64,000 nucleotides of DNA from Krasilnikovozyma curviuscula. Taxonomy: Eukaryota; Basidiomycota; Tremellomycetes; Cystofilobasidiales; Mrakiaceae. The translations under genes and the position numbers were made by a program. The DNA is taken from the NCBI GenBank assembly GCA_014825775.1, contig MVAQ01000010.1, forward strand, positions 1-64,000, written 5' to 3'. Below are positions 34,101 through 45,373 of the stretch, piece by piece. The notes beneath the pieces were generated by a model. That model saw nothing but the letters and a program-made list of their open reading frames with translations, was not told the origin of the DNA and made no database searches. Position 1 is the stretch's first letter. Each line of letters opens with the position of its first letter.

Positions 34101-35156
34101 ACAGAAGACAGGGCGGAAGATGACATTGTGAAGAAGTAATTTAGCGTCTGGAGCGCAAATAAGTTATCAGATACAGGACTTACCAGATGAAGACCAGGAA
34201 ACCAGCTCCGATATATCCTTGAGTTTTGGCCTGGAACCAAGAGTCCTTTTGGAAAAGCTATGGTGTGGTATCAATCAAGATATGAAAATATAAGAGCACC
34301 AACCAAATTACCGGAAGACGTCGGCGAAACATTCAAAGTCAGCACACGGTCCAACAAAACATGGAAAATCTCACTGACCTCTTCCTCATCAGGATCCATG
34401 AATGAAAGATCAAAGAAGTGGACAATGACGGGTGCGACTCTCCACCGTACCCAAGTGAGGAGCTTGGACTCTCCCCAACACCCTGCCGAGTTGATGTCGT
34501 CGTCCTCGTCGTAGTTTGAATGTGAATGGGACGCCTTCCCACCATTTGTCGTACCACCTTCATGATTTGCTGTAAGCGAGCCCTGTGTGAGAGGTCCTCC
34601 TGCGAGTTTTCGGCCCCATTCTGCGTGCAAGACAGTCAGGTAGTTAGTACTCCATCGTGTAATACTAATCGACAAGGTACACACCTTCAGTACCATTCAG
34701 CCCACCGTCTACCACAACCTTATCTATTTTTGTGTACCGTCCCTCATCCACCTCCCTATCAGAATCATCATCAGCCTGTGTCGTGTTCTGACCCCGACTG
34801 GTGTGTCTCGAGCGTCCTCCTCTGGACCTGCTTTTCTTTTTGCTGATCTTTGAGTTCACTTTGGCATTAGCGTTCCTGACATATGCTTCTGCAATGCTTC
34901 GAGGGCCATGAGAGGAGGTCCCTCCGCCAGTCACACTGTTGTCGGACGGAGAGGAGGCGGTATGGATTCTCTGCACGAAACGATTCCAAGCTTTGCCTGC
35001 GGAAGCGAGGACAGTTGGTTTACTCTTTGAGATAGTAGCCTGTTTTGGGCCATTGGGCTGAGGTGTAGTGTTGGGTAAAGGCAGGTTGTTTTCGTCAACC
35101 TTCGTTTTCTCTGTTGTTTCGCTCTCCGACTTCTTTTTGAGCTCCAGCATTTTCAT
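31107..35156 (-). CDS. hybrid sensor histidine kinase with multi-pass membrane sensor and C-terminal receiver
   Basis: The ATG at 35156-35154 opens MKMLELKKKSESETTEKTK; the frame further upstream starts only at TTG. A basic Ser-rich N-terminal region of about 200 residues precedes about six membrane segments (for example TQGYIGAGFLVFIW, LAYWVIAPIFVVPLALLIVY and VSYFVGALAFLLEVCVL). The kinase core has the H-box FHEIRVPLNTASLALQNL, the N-box RQVISNLASNAVKFTGPGG, then VSDTGLGI and GTGLGLALVSNIIKLSRG. After a Ser/Pro-rich linker comes the receiver: VLVVDDNDSNRLMLS and YDVVFLDNSMPKMTGLEVIS, whose D in FLDN is the phospho-acceptor, ending KPRVIDVLQEAHRRRLL. More than ten introns. It probably feeds a phosphorelay to an HPt protein; the signal is unknown. 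Confidence 0.92.
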
Positions 35157-35529
35157 GGCTGAAAAGATTGCAGGCAAGGTTGCTGAGAGAATACAGGGCA
35201 CTACCTCATCACTCCGAAGGGGAAAGGTGAAGTTGCCGTTGAGGTGTAGAAGGTTCCTTCTCAATTTGAGACTGCAATGTCTCTGGAGCTTTGGCTGCGT
35301 GCGCGAGGCGAGCAACCGGGTGTGACGATCAGCGCAGTGTTACTTTTCCATCCGTATGGAGTACATTTCAAGCAATCCGAACAAAATCACAGCAGAGCAC
35401 AGATGAACAGGAATTTTTGTCCGGAACCAAGTGACACCATAATCACCAAGCTTCGTCAAAAAAAACACCACGAATTGAACCGCCTCCCTCAGAAAGAAAT
35501 GATCCCAGTAAATGAGCCCCTCCCTTATC
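35157..35529. promoter_or_regulatory. region between the histidine kinase and methyltransferase genes
   Basis: A 373-bp stretch with no gene seen. It should hold the histidine-kinase promoter and the 3' end of the methyltransferase gene, both on the minus strand. Confidence 0.4.
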
Positions 35530-37557
35530 TCATCGTCGATTGAGAGAGCGCTGAGAAGTCTTCAAACCTGCCTTGATTCCCACCCAACCAGTGATACTGA
35601 TATCTCCACCAAGCAGGAGATCAGAATCCAGAATGGGCGGCCTGAGTGACATGCTTCGGGCCGTTTTTTCATCAACGCCATCTCTGTTAAGACCTTCTTC
35701 CCAGTTCTCTGCCATTAACGCGTCGACATATCTTTTGGAAATGAGCTTCTCATGAGTTGACATCAGGGATTGCAATTGAGGAGACGGGGGTGCGATGGAG
35801 CTGAAGCGCAAAAGCAAAACAAACCCGGGATCAAGTCAACAAATACTTCCGACCAGAGGAAACGGAGGAAGAATAGTCACGTAGCCCAAACTAGTCCGAT
35901 GTCCTTCAATACCCCGGGTGCTTCAATCATTGACCAACTCTCCTTCACCACCTCCCTCGTCTTTGCAAACCCAGTCTCGGCGACTAAAGCTGCTCGGAGG
36001 GTAGCTGAAGACTGGATATGTTGGAGTTGACGCTCCATGAGAATTGCATCATACTCTTGTCTTACTACTGGATGGATGAAGTGATTTTTGTTCGGGAGGG
36101 TGAAAGAGGTTTCTACAATCTCGATGAGCCCGGTCCCTTGCTTCAGGACTCTACAACATTCCTCAAGGAACATGTCTAACTGGAGCTCTGGTACAGCAAG
36201 GTAGCAGTTTCGTATATGCACCAGGTCAAAAGACCCAGAGTCGAATGGAAGTGGGTCAAGGCTATATGTGAGATGCGGCAAATGTTTACAAACTTTCGAC
36301 AGTCGTTAATGGATGAACTGATAATACTCACAAGCTACCTCGTATCCATTGGATGCGGTCTTTGACACCACTAAGTGACTTCACTGATCTCGTATCTAGC
36401 TGCTCCAGCTCTGTCTTGTCTGAGATGTCGTTCAGCAGAGACAAGTCAACTTGGATATCTGCAACGTCCATGCCGATAAAAATGGTATCCCTCCATTCTA
36501 GAGCCATCGAAATTGGCCAAAGTCCCAATCCTGGGTATCAAACAGGATAATTAGCAGCTTGGTATTACTTAGGTGTGCTTTTAGCTAGCTCACCAGTTCC
36601 AAGATCGAGCACTCGCAAAGGAGGTGAACTAGTCGAGAGGGAAGAACAAGGTAAGATAGTATGAGTGCCAATCGATTTCCCGTTCTTCATGATTGTCAGG
36701 GGTAGTTGAGCATGCAAGAGTGCCTCCCTAACAAAGCAGAATTCCCAGTCAGCATTAAGTTGCGCTGTACGACCAACGCAAGTGATCACTTACATATCCA
36801 AGACAGCTTTCTCATATCCAATGGGATACGGTAAATTAGAATTCTTCGCTGTTCCTACCCGCAAATGCCTCCTTCCCAATGCATCGACGAGATCCCAAGT
36901 TTCCTTCTGCCGCTTCGCCCCCTCGCCGTCAGCTCCATCATCGGATTCTCCACTCGCACTGTTAACATCCCACTTCGAGAACGGGCGAGCATTAGAGTTA
37001 GGAAGTACGGGTAGGTGATCGGGAAGAGGGTCTTGAAGATGGTAGATCGATGAAGCTGACCGCACAGAAGTAGTTGGCGTACTCGAAGCGGTCTGAGGAC
37101 TCGGATGATTTTCTGCAGAAAAATTCGAGGCATTGGACGTAGATAACGAAGGAGATCTGTGAGTGTGGTGAGCACGTGAAGGAGTCGACTTCACTGAGGA
37201 GAGGTGAATTTGAGAGCCAGAGTACTGGTACGACATGAGAGACACAGGCTTGTTTTGAATATGATGAGGTTGAGTAGGCGTCAGGGTGCCAACGAGATCT
37301 TCGTCATCAATAGCAGTGTGGATAGAAATAGGCTCGATGGACAGCAGAGATCGTGTTATTTTCGTTGAAAAGAGTGAAGACGGCGGTCGACTCCCTTTTG
37401 CTTCTGAGGAACCTACGGCGACTGAACCTGCTGGGAGGTCCCGAGAAGCTGGTGACAAGAGAGAGAGACTGAGACGTTTTCTCCTTCTCTTTGAGGATGA
37501 CTCCAACAGAGGTACAGATGGTGCTGAGGATGACTGACCAGAAGAGAGATCTTCCAT
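35530..37557 (-). CDS. class I SAM-dependent methyltransferase with long disordered N-terminus
   Basis: The ATG at 37557-37555 (MEDLSSGQSSSAPSVPLLES) starts a region of about 200 residues rich in Ser, Pro and basic residues. Then come WDLVDALGRRHLRVGTAK and NLPYPIGYEKAVLDM, and the SAM-binding motif I PLRVLDLGTG. GLWPISMALEW, TIFIGMDVADIQVDLS and FDSGSFDLVHIRNCYLAVPE (motif IV-like) follow, then LEECCRVLKQGTGLIEIVET. The last exon begins after a 70-nt intron (donor near 35880) and ends at 35532-35530. The layout, with a disordered tail before a methyltransferase-25-type fold, is common in basidiomycetes. The substrate cannot be told. Confidence 0.82.
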
Positions 37558-38153
37558 CCTAATAAGCAGATTCTCCTGTCCGGACAGGAACAATCAGAAA
37601 GAGGCGAACAAAGCGCATCAAAGGAAGGCGAGCACTACATTACGTACAGTTTGATCCTTCAGCTTCCGCCTTCAGCCAGATGCGTTTTATTAATTTTATG
37701 GTTGAAAAATAGCGTAAGGGTGAATGAGGTAGACAGATCTCGTCTGGCATCGCATAGCTGAGTTCTAGTTACAGACCTTGAGTCCCAAACAGGGTCAAAG
37801 GTTGGCGAACTATCTGCAATTGTCATATCCAACGATGAGAATCGAAGGGCTGTAGAATCAGAGGCATTAACCCTGTGGCATCCGGTAAAAAATGCGGTTG
37901 AATGAGACATCGTCGACGCTTGTAGATAGCAAGAACGAAGTTCGGTCGGCTCGTCGTTACGAACGACCTCTTGGGAGAATAGATAGAATTCTTGTGAGAC
38001 TAAGAAATCACTTCGCAAACAGTACTTGCTGAGAATGATATTGTGGGAGAATGATCGACATATCAAGGCAACGCGCCATCACAACAGAGAAAGTCAAATA
38101 CGAAGTAAGGTGCCCAGGTACTGAGCGACAGAAATATGAGAAAGAAAAGCATT
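37558..38153. other. intergenic stretch between the methyltransferase and H2A genes
   Basis: A stretch of nearly 600 bp with the methyltransferase promoter and H2A 3' region. A minus-strand frame covering 37659-38066 is open for 135 codons from a non-ATG codon and contains two SQE motifs near 37965-38000. This is discussed under findings as a possible alternative H2A end. Confidence 0.45.
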
Positions 38154-38864
38154 CTAGGCTGAAGAAAACGATGAAGTCAGTAAAAGCCCTTGATATTTCA
38201 TCGAGCGAGGCGATCCAGACTTACCTGGAGCAGCACCCTTCTTTCCTTCTGGCTTAGCGGTCTTGGCAGGGAGGAGCTCAGCGTGAATCTGAGGCAGGAC
38301 ACCACCCTGGGAGATGGTGACATGGCCGAGGAGCTTTGAGACGAAAGGATTAGTGACAAAGACGAAATTGCGCGTTGACTAAGCGAGATAGACTAACCTT
38401 GTTCAACTCCTCGTCGTTCCTGATGGCAAGTTGCAAGTGCCTTGGGATAATACGTGACTTCTTGTTGTCTCGAGCAGCATTACCAGCCAACTCGAGGATC
38501 TCAGCAGACAGGTACTCGAGGACGGCGGCGAGATAAACTGACAGAAGGAACAAACGATCTATCAATACAAAACGCCGTTAAGCAGAATCGTTCGACTCAC
38601 CTGGAGCACCAGAACCGACACGCTGAGCGTAGTTACCCTTCTTCAGGAGTCTGTGGATACGACCGACTGGGAATTGGAGACCAGCCTTGGAAGATCTGGA
38701 AGAGGACTTGGCAGAGGCATCACCACCGACCTTTCCGCCGGCCTTTCCACCTAGAATCACAAGACAAAAAGAAAACAAGGGCAAGCGTTGAGAAGAAGAA
38801 ACATCAGCTGGAACATATCAGACACCGGAAAAGACTGACCTGAAGCTTTTCCACCAGAAGACAT
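38154..38864 (-). CDS. histone H2A
   Basis: Core nucleosome histone. The ATG at 38864-38862 opens SSGGKASG, then [79 protein letters not shown] and [20 protein letters not shown]. The C-terminus reads [19 protein letters not shown] 60-nt intron with a strong donor (GTAAGT at about 38226) and acceptor (TTTTCTTCAG) then leads to one alanine and a stop at 38156-38154. This end lacks the SQE motif phosphorylated after DNA damage in most fungal H2A. A retained intron would instead add about 17 residues ([12 protein letters not shown]...). Three earlier introns. Divergent from H2B. The C-terminal exon is the uncertain part. Confidence 0.93.
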
Positions 38865-38939
38865 TGTGATTGAATAAAGACTGTGTTGGATAGAGAAGTA
38901 AGTCGTTGTTGGTGAGAAAGAGATAAGTACTGGTTGTAA

Positions 38940-38950
38940 GTTTTATAGGT
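38940..38950 (-). promoter_or_regulatory. TATA box for histone H2A
   Basis: The minus strand reads CCTATAAAAC about 80 bp upstream of the H2A ATG. Confidence 0.5.
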
Positions 38951-38978
38951 CGGGATAAAACTTTGTAGCGTATTAAAT

Positions 38979-38986
38979 TCAGTCGC
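38979..38986 (+). promoter_or_regulatory. octamer TCAGTCGC shared with the H4/H3 promoter
   Basis: Identical to 26349-26356. In each case it lies upstream of the plus-strand histone gene's TATAAAG box, by about 50 to 90 bp. Confidence 0.35.
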
Positions 38987-39036
38987 GTCGAAAAAAACAA
39001 CAACATTGGTTCGTCACAATTTTATGCCAAATAAAA

Positions 39037-39043
39037 TATAAAG
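39037..39043 (+). promoter_or_regulatory. TATA box for histone H2B
   Basis: TATAAAG lies about 150 bp upstream of the H2B ATG, matching the H3 arrangement. Confidence 0.55.
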
Positions 39044-39192
39044 TCACAACTCTCCTCTCTGTTGTTGGGAACCCAAACCACAACTTTGAACTTCTCTTTA
39101 ACCTGTAAGCAGCTTTGTTTGACCCTTTAAACGAAATGCGCCTCTGACTCCTCCCGGTGGTTGCTAGCAGTAAACTTCATCTTCATCCACAA

Positions 39193-39884
<692 letters not shown>

Positions 39885-40252
39885 CTTCGTTTGGTCGAAG
39901 GATTCTTGACTTTCTCACTGTCGCCTTGGTGTGACAAGCCCATCTGTTTACCTTCGCTTTTCGATTATACTTCTTTACCGCGATATGATGCTATTCGTGC
40001 CTTAATAAGAATGCAAGACGCTGCTGTATATTTTAGAACGGTAAGGGAATGATGCTGTAAGGCTCTTCGTTTCAATTTATGATTTGGCATTGGAATAGTC
40101 TACGCTACCTTACATAATTTGTGGCTTTATCTTGCTCATCAAAATAGTGCTTGAGTTCCGAAAGAAATGGGTATCATGGTTGAAACAATCTAGTACTCAA
40201 GAGAGTCTCGTACAACAAACTTCAACGCGTCACCTTCCAAGCTTACAACCGA
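39885..40252. other. convergent intergenic region, no gene seen
   Basis: A 368-bp stretch between H2B and Nnf1, transcribed toward each other. It is AT-rich and without protein-like frames, as expected for 3' untranslated sequence. Confidence 0.5.
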
Positions 40253-41414
40253 TTACACAGTTACACCACCCTTAGCTGAAATCTCATCCATCCACGAGGT
40301 AATTTCCTCCATCGGAAGACTGTCCAGACTTGAAAGAGACTGTAACCAAAAATAAAGTTGAAGTTAGCAAACACACTTGACTCAGCGCGCGCAAAGCGCA
40401 AACAAGTGGAAGAGCGAACTTCTTCAATGTCGGTTCGATCTTCCACCAGCTGATTTCGCAGCTGCTGGTATGCTTCTTCTTCGTCCACTAGTTTCACTGA
40501 GAGGGTGCGGATGTCATCATCCAGCTAATGCGTTAGAATGAGAGTTGAGTAAGTCAACAGTTATGATTCAAGGCGACAGGTTCCCGACGAAGAAGAAAGT
40601 CACCTCGTAGAACTCCGCGCGCAGAGTTTCGTATTCTTTATCTAGGATTGGGAGAATAGTTGCTGTGACGATTGAGGTTGGTGGGATTTCTTGAGTCAAG
40701 CTGTGACGATGAGAGCGATGTAGACAGAAATGAAGACAACTAGTCAGCGGCAAGCATGACAGGTAATGATTGATAACGAGAGAGATTTGACTTGCATCCA
40801 TTCGTCACCCTGTAGTTTCCTGTTCTTCCTTCCTTTCGCTTTCAGAGCGACTTCCTGAAGCTTTCTCAACGCCGCTGCGGTCGAGACCGCTTCAATCTTC
40901 TCCACAGCTGCTTTCTACGACGCAGAAGGGTAAGTAGCGATTGCATTAGAACAATAATAGATAGAATTGAACCCAAGAGAAGAGTGAGAAAGCGTACCTT
41001 AACCTGTACATTCAACTCGGCTGCGAACTGCGACCAGGCTGCATTCATTTCAGCCTCTGACAGCTTGTACATCATAGGGAAAGAAGATTTGAAGGCTTCT
41101 GGCCTGGAACAGCATTCCAGTCGGGAGTCAGTGGATTCTTTTCCACGAACCTGTATAATACAATCCAGAGGGAGAGGGTTGGGAAGGGAGGGAACGTACG
41201 TGCATGCTTTTGTGGCACTGTTTACAGCCATGTCCAAAGTTCTCATCAGCTCGTCATATCTTCGATTCAGCTCTTCATCGGACAACGTGCTTTTGTTGGC
41301 AGGCTGGACTTGTTTAGGTGCTGCCTCTTCCTCGTGAAGAGAGGCGAGCGAAAGACGTTCTTTTGGCTTGTTGGACAAGTTTGAGGGACCTACTTCTGGT
41401 TGGACACCTTCCAT
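40253..41414 (-). CDS. NNF1: kinetochore protein Nnf1 (MIS12/MIND complex)
   Basis: The ATG at 41414-41412 opens MEGVQPEVGPSNLSNKPKER. The Nnf1/PMF1 pattern follows: LNRRYDELMRTLDMAVNSAT, KACT, PEAFKSSFPMMYKLSEAEMN and AAWSQFAAELNVQV, then a long coiled-coil half with VEKIEAVSTAAALRKLQEVA, EYETLRAEFYE, LDDDIRTLSVKLVDEEEAYQ and LRNQLVEDRTDIEE. The end is SWMDEISAKGGVTV at 40255-40253. About six exons and 200-230 residues, a usual size. As part of the Mis12 complex it bridges centromeric chromatin to the outer kinetochore. Assignment rests on the short conserved N-terminal block and the coiled coil, so moderate certainty. Confidence 0.75.
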
Positions 41415-42071
41415 GATGTTACTGGTTATGAATTTAGACGAGAACTGGTTAGATAGGTGGGGATTGGCCAAAGGGACAGGCCATTTAAAAATGGCTTGTA
41501 CGGACAGAGGTCGACAGCAAGCAAACTTCGAAGGAGAAATCTGTCCCAGAGAGTTGACAGCACAAAGAAACAGACTGCTGGCCGTACCTTGAACCTGAGA
41601 GGTCAATGTTCTGAGTGAGTTTCGATTGTGTTGGTTCGTAGCAGGTTCGTAGCAGCCGTCGAGGGTCAGGAGGGGTTGATTTCTTTTCCCAACCTGGACG
41701 TGTTTTGTGCCAGGCGAGGTGAGCGTCTGGCGCATCGTCGTATCGCCCCAAATATCTCCTGCGAAACCTTCTGCGTCCCTGAGAACTTCGCAAACGAGCA
41801 ACAGGCAGGTCTACTTTGGAGAAGAGGTTGGCCAGGAGGAAGCCAGATCTGAACTGTGGAATGTAAGAAGTTTCCTACCAAGCTTCAAAGTTGTGGTGGG
41901 CTTACTAGTATGTCATTTGCGCTTCATCGCCTGGCTTCGCGGTGTCACCCCATTGCCATTTCGAACCGGCATCTTAAGACAGATTCGAGGTCGAGGTTGG
42001 AAGCAACACTCAGATCGGCAGCAAGCTGGGTTGCTTTGCCTGTCCAGTACAAGACGGGCCAGCTTGTGAAT
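41415..42071. promoter_or_regulatory. divergent promoter between the Nnf1 and ELL genes
   Basis: A 657-bp stretch between two divergent starts. Several open frames on both strands cross it but begin at non-ATG codons and lack recognisable protein features. No clear TATA box was picked out. Confidence 0.4.
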
Positions 42072-44874
42072 ATGGTGAATTTCGCAGGAGCAGGGGCAGT
42101 CGACATTGAACATCCCACCAAGGTCATCAATCAGGCCGCTCTCCTCAAACTCTCGGACGAAGCTGTACAGGCTCTCAGGCAGCTCGTCAAAGATGGCGCT
42201 TCTGAAGGGATCTCGCTCGAGGTCAAGGGAGGTGAATCTGTAAGTTCCACCAGTTTCGGAGTCGATTTTCCTTAGCAGTCTATCTTCCTAGTGGAAGGTT
42301 TATTGAGAGACCAGTTTCAGGCTGGTTTCCGATGAGGCAGAGCTTGGTCAGTGGACCTGCTGGTCTTTCAGCATTCCCAAATGCTTCGTTTATACCAGCT
42401 TGCAACTGCAACCTAATTGGATGCACCGGCCGGTCGGAGCAAAGATACTGCTCAAACGATCTTCCTTTCGACATTTCAAGATGCTCTTCAACGACATCTG
42501 ACATCTTTCTCTTCTACACCAGTTCCTCAATGTAAAAGGCCATCCAGCATTTCCTTTGTTCTCAACAGCGTCGGCGCCACCTATCGAACTCGTTGCACCT
42601 TCATCATCCTCATCGTCGTCGACGTACTCAATTTCATCAATAGCAGCGACACGGTATTCAATTCGACAAACCTCGGTGTCTCTATCAACCCAGCAGAAGC
42701 TACGTCAAAGTCAGTCTCAGATTGAAAAGGAGAGGGAAGGACATAAAATCCAAACTTTGGATGTAATACCACCGACATCGAAAGGAAAGAAACGTTCTTC
42801 GACCCCTTCTGGTTTATCAGGTTCCAGGTCGTCTACTCCGCTAGGCAGCAATGGGCGATCTCGAACGCCGACAGGCGTTGAGGTCGAACATTTAGGACCG
42901 GCAACAACATCAACAAATAACAACGGTTCTTCAGCAGTTAGAGGTCGGGTGCCGTCACTGCTAAATCCATCAACAACTCGGGCAGCATCACCATTAGGCC
43001 TCCAATCTCGGACCGCCAGTCCAGCCCGTTCGCCGTTCTCAACCACCAGTGCTTCTGCTGCTTCGACACTGAGTCAACCACGAGCGACAAGTCTTTCAAG
43101 AGGAGAGAACGGTGGTTCACTGTCTCCTGCACCCATTCCTGTGCGAACGAGAGTGGTACAGCTTCTTGCGCTAGGGCCACTGGGTATCAAGGAGATTGTG
43201 CAGAAGGTCAGAGCTGGTGAGGACGAAGTGAAAGAGATTCTCTCGGCAGTAAGTCATTGGCTAGAATCTGTTTTTCTCTGCTCTGCGTCTGTAGATTGGA
43301 GACTTATACAGTTTCTTTCTGAATCTGAACTCATTTCAACTTAGACGTGTACTCTCTCCACGTCACCCACCACATCACTACCGATCTACACCCTTCTACC
43401 TCAACTCTATACCGAAATCCAAATTCAAGGCTGGCGTCAATACACTCGAGGCGACAGAGATAAAGTGACGGCTGCTGCTGAGAAAGCGTTCGACGTCATA
43501 GGGCTTGCGAAAGACTCTCCCGAACGAATCCGAGTACGCAATGGTGGAGAAATACAAGCAACTCATTCACCATCACAAATATCTGGGAGTCCACTCAAGG
43601 CCAGTCTGTCTGCTTCTGCTTCAAGCAAGCCCACGACGCCGACAATTCCGTTTAAGAACGGCTCCCATAACAGTCCCAGAATCACCGCGTCGAGCATCGC
43701 AGCTGTTATCGGCAACATAGGAGAGAGTCCGAATGCGATAGCGAGGCTGAAGGAAGAAAATGGAGGCGGCGGTGGGTCGCATTCGAGATCGTCGAGCGTC
43801 GTCAGTGGCAGGAAGGTGTTTGGTGGTACAGAAGGAAGGTCAGCGAGCGTCACACCAGGTGAAGATCTTGGACATGGCAGGTCTCACGAAGCGGACGGAG
43901 TTTCTGGACCGAGAATGACGCTTGTGGTTTCCCCGCCCATCGAGTCGATACCGCTACAGCCGCGTCAACGAGCAGCAGCATCACCAATTCCACATGTGAA
44001 TCAAGAGCAGAGCCATCTCGGTGTCATTTTGAATCAAGAGGAGTCAGCTTCGTCTTCCACCTCTCAGGATAAGAAGTATTCCAAGAGATCGTTGGATCTT
44101 AAGGAAGCTTCAACAGGTCTGGTGGAAGTAGATCCAGCACTCTCGTCTTCTTCTTCTGTAATGAAGAAATCCAAGACGGAAAACGGCAATGGACGTCAGA
44201 GAAAAAGGAAAGAGAGGGCGAGTTTCGACTACAGCTCGGACGAAGATGCTTCCAAACCATTGCATCACCAGAACGGTAGTGACAAGAAGAAACACCGGTC
44301 GCTAGATGCAACACCAGACCTCTCGTCTTCTTCGCTTTCTCACTCTACATCTCTCACGGAACACAAGTTGGACAACAACCTCGTCAAGCATGTACGCGAC
44401 AAGCTTGACGCTCAACACCCATCACCGCAACGCTCATCCTCTACGAAACCATCTCCGCGGGTAACAAGCTCACCATTCTCGGTATCGATGAAAACGGAAC
44501 GATCGTCCTCGACGACAGCGATGAAGCGATCACGAAAAGCCTCGCCAACGTTTACTTCCTCGTCTGGTTCTGATCGATCGCCTTCACCTCCACCACAACC
44601 TCGTCAGTCCCTAGCGGCACTTCCCACGGATCCATTGAAGCTCAGGAAGAGATTCAAGGAGAGATATCCGAAGTATCAGGTGTTGACGAGCCGGATCGAG
44701 GCGGAGAGAAGGAGGTGTGAGATGGTTGTCAATGGGGGTGCATCATCATCTTCAAGAAAGCAACCCCCTTTGGAACCTGTGATGGATGTAAAGGAAGTGG
44801 AGGAGATGAGGAACGAGTGGGAGATGCTTCATCACGAACTGGACGAGATCAAGAAGAGGCTGAAAGGCCAGTAG
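42072..44874 (+). CDS. ELL-type RNA polymerase II elongation factor
   Basis: The ATG at 42072 opens MVNFAGAGAVDIEHPTK, then INQAALLKLSDEAVQALRQL and SEGISLEVKGGES. Intron 1 is unusually long (about 42240-42522), and exon 2 resumes FLNVKGHPAFPLFSTASAPP, later YSIRQTSVSLSTQQKLRQSQ. After a Ser/Thr-rich linker comes the winged-helix part RTRVVQLLALGPLGIKEIVQ, spliced to YTLLPQLYTEIQIQGWRQYT. A disordered region of about 350 residues follows, ending in the occludin/ELL domain: KLRKRFKERYPKYQVLTSRI and EWEMLHHELDEIKKRLKG. The stop is at 44872-44874. This order (N-terminal ELL domain, linker, C-terminal occludin-like helices) is diagnostic. ELL raises the elongation rate of RNA polymerase II in the nucleus. 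Confidence 0.85.
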
Positions 44875-45373
44875 TAGAAGGAGTCGCGCCAAGGCCCTGG
44901 CGTGGTTCGATGATGTCTGGGACTTTCAGCTGACGAAATTGCCTCATATATTATGGCTGATGACTGTATAGATCTCAAAACATGCGTGCCATAGAATGAT
45001 TTCGCATCTTTCGACAAGAAGGCAGCTGGCGCAACTGCAACGAGTGACCATATTAGGATCAGTTTGCGCCCTTGGTCTGTACAATCTAGATGTCTCTTTC
45101 GATGTCTCTTTCGGTGTCTCTTTCGCCACCTTAGAAGGCATGACCAGACTGGATAAGGAGTTGACGGTGGCGACATACGACAATGCACGTTCTTACATAA
45201 AGTTTTGGACAAGCTTTTCTGCCGTCTGACCAGCAGCACAAACCGATTCGACGCAAGCAAGCATTCCTCAATACTCTGTCCTCCACTGGAACTGAAAAGT
45301 ATCTCTGGATGTCTAGCACCCGTTGAAGCAAAATTTCCCCAGCAACAGCAGGTAGGCAGGGAAAGAAACAGTC
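44875..45373. promoter_or_regulatory. region upstream of the Ppn2-like gene
   Basis: A 499-bp stretch with the ELL 3' end and the promoter of the next gene, including the 12-base tandem repeat listed separately. No gene is seen. Confidence 0.4.
45089..45124. repeat. tandem repeat, 3 copies of a 12-base unit
   Basis: The unit GATGTCTCTTTC occurs twice exactly (45089-45100, 45101-45112) and a third time with one change (GGTGTCTCTTTC, 45113-45124). It lies about 250 bp upstream of the next start codon. Confidence 0.9.

Larger units (their letters stand above)
38865..39192. promoter_or_regulatory. bidirectional histone H2A/H2B promoter
   Basis: A 328-bp region between divergent starts. It holds TATA-like boxes for both genes and the TCAGTCGC octamer shared with the H4/H3 promoter, here followed by GTCGAAAAAA. 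The long palindrome of the H4/H3 promoter is not present. Confidence 0.7.

Noticed and set aside
37659..38066. Independent gene of 135 codons on the minus strand
   Set aside because: There is no ATG at its start and no recognisable fold. Kept only as a possible alternative H2A exon.
41707..42069. Open frames in the Nnf1/ELL divergent promoter
   Set aside because: They begin at non-ATG codons, overlap each other on both strands and have no protein-like features.
42332..42535. Open frame inside the first ELL intron
   Set aside because: Joining any of the three frames of this piece to the flanking ELL exons gives a stop or breaks the domain. Skipping it gives the continuous SLEVKGGES-FLNVKGHPAFPL sequence.
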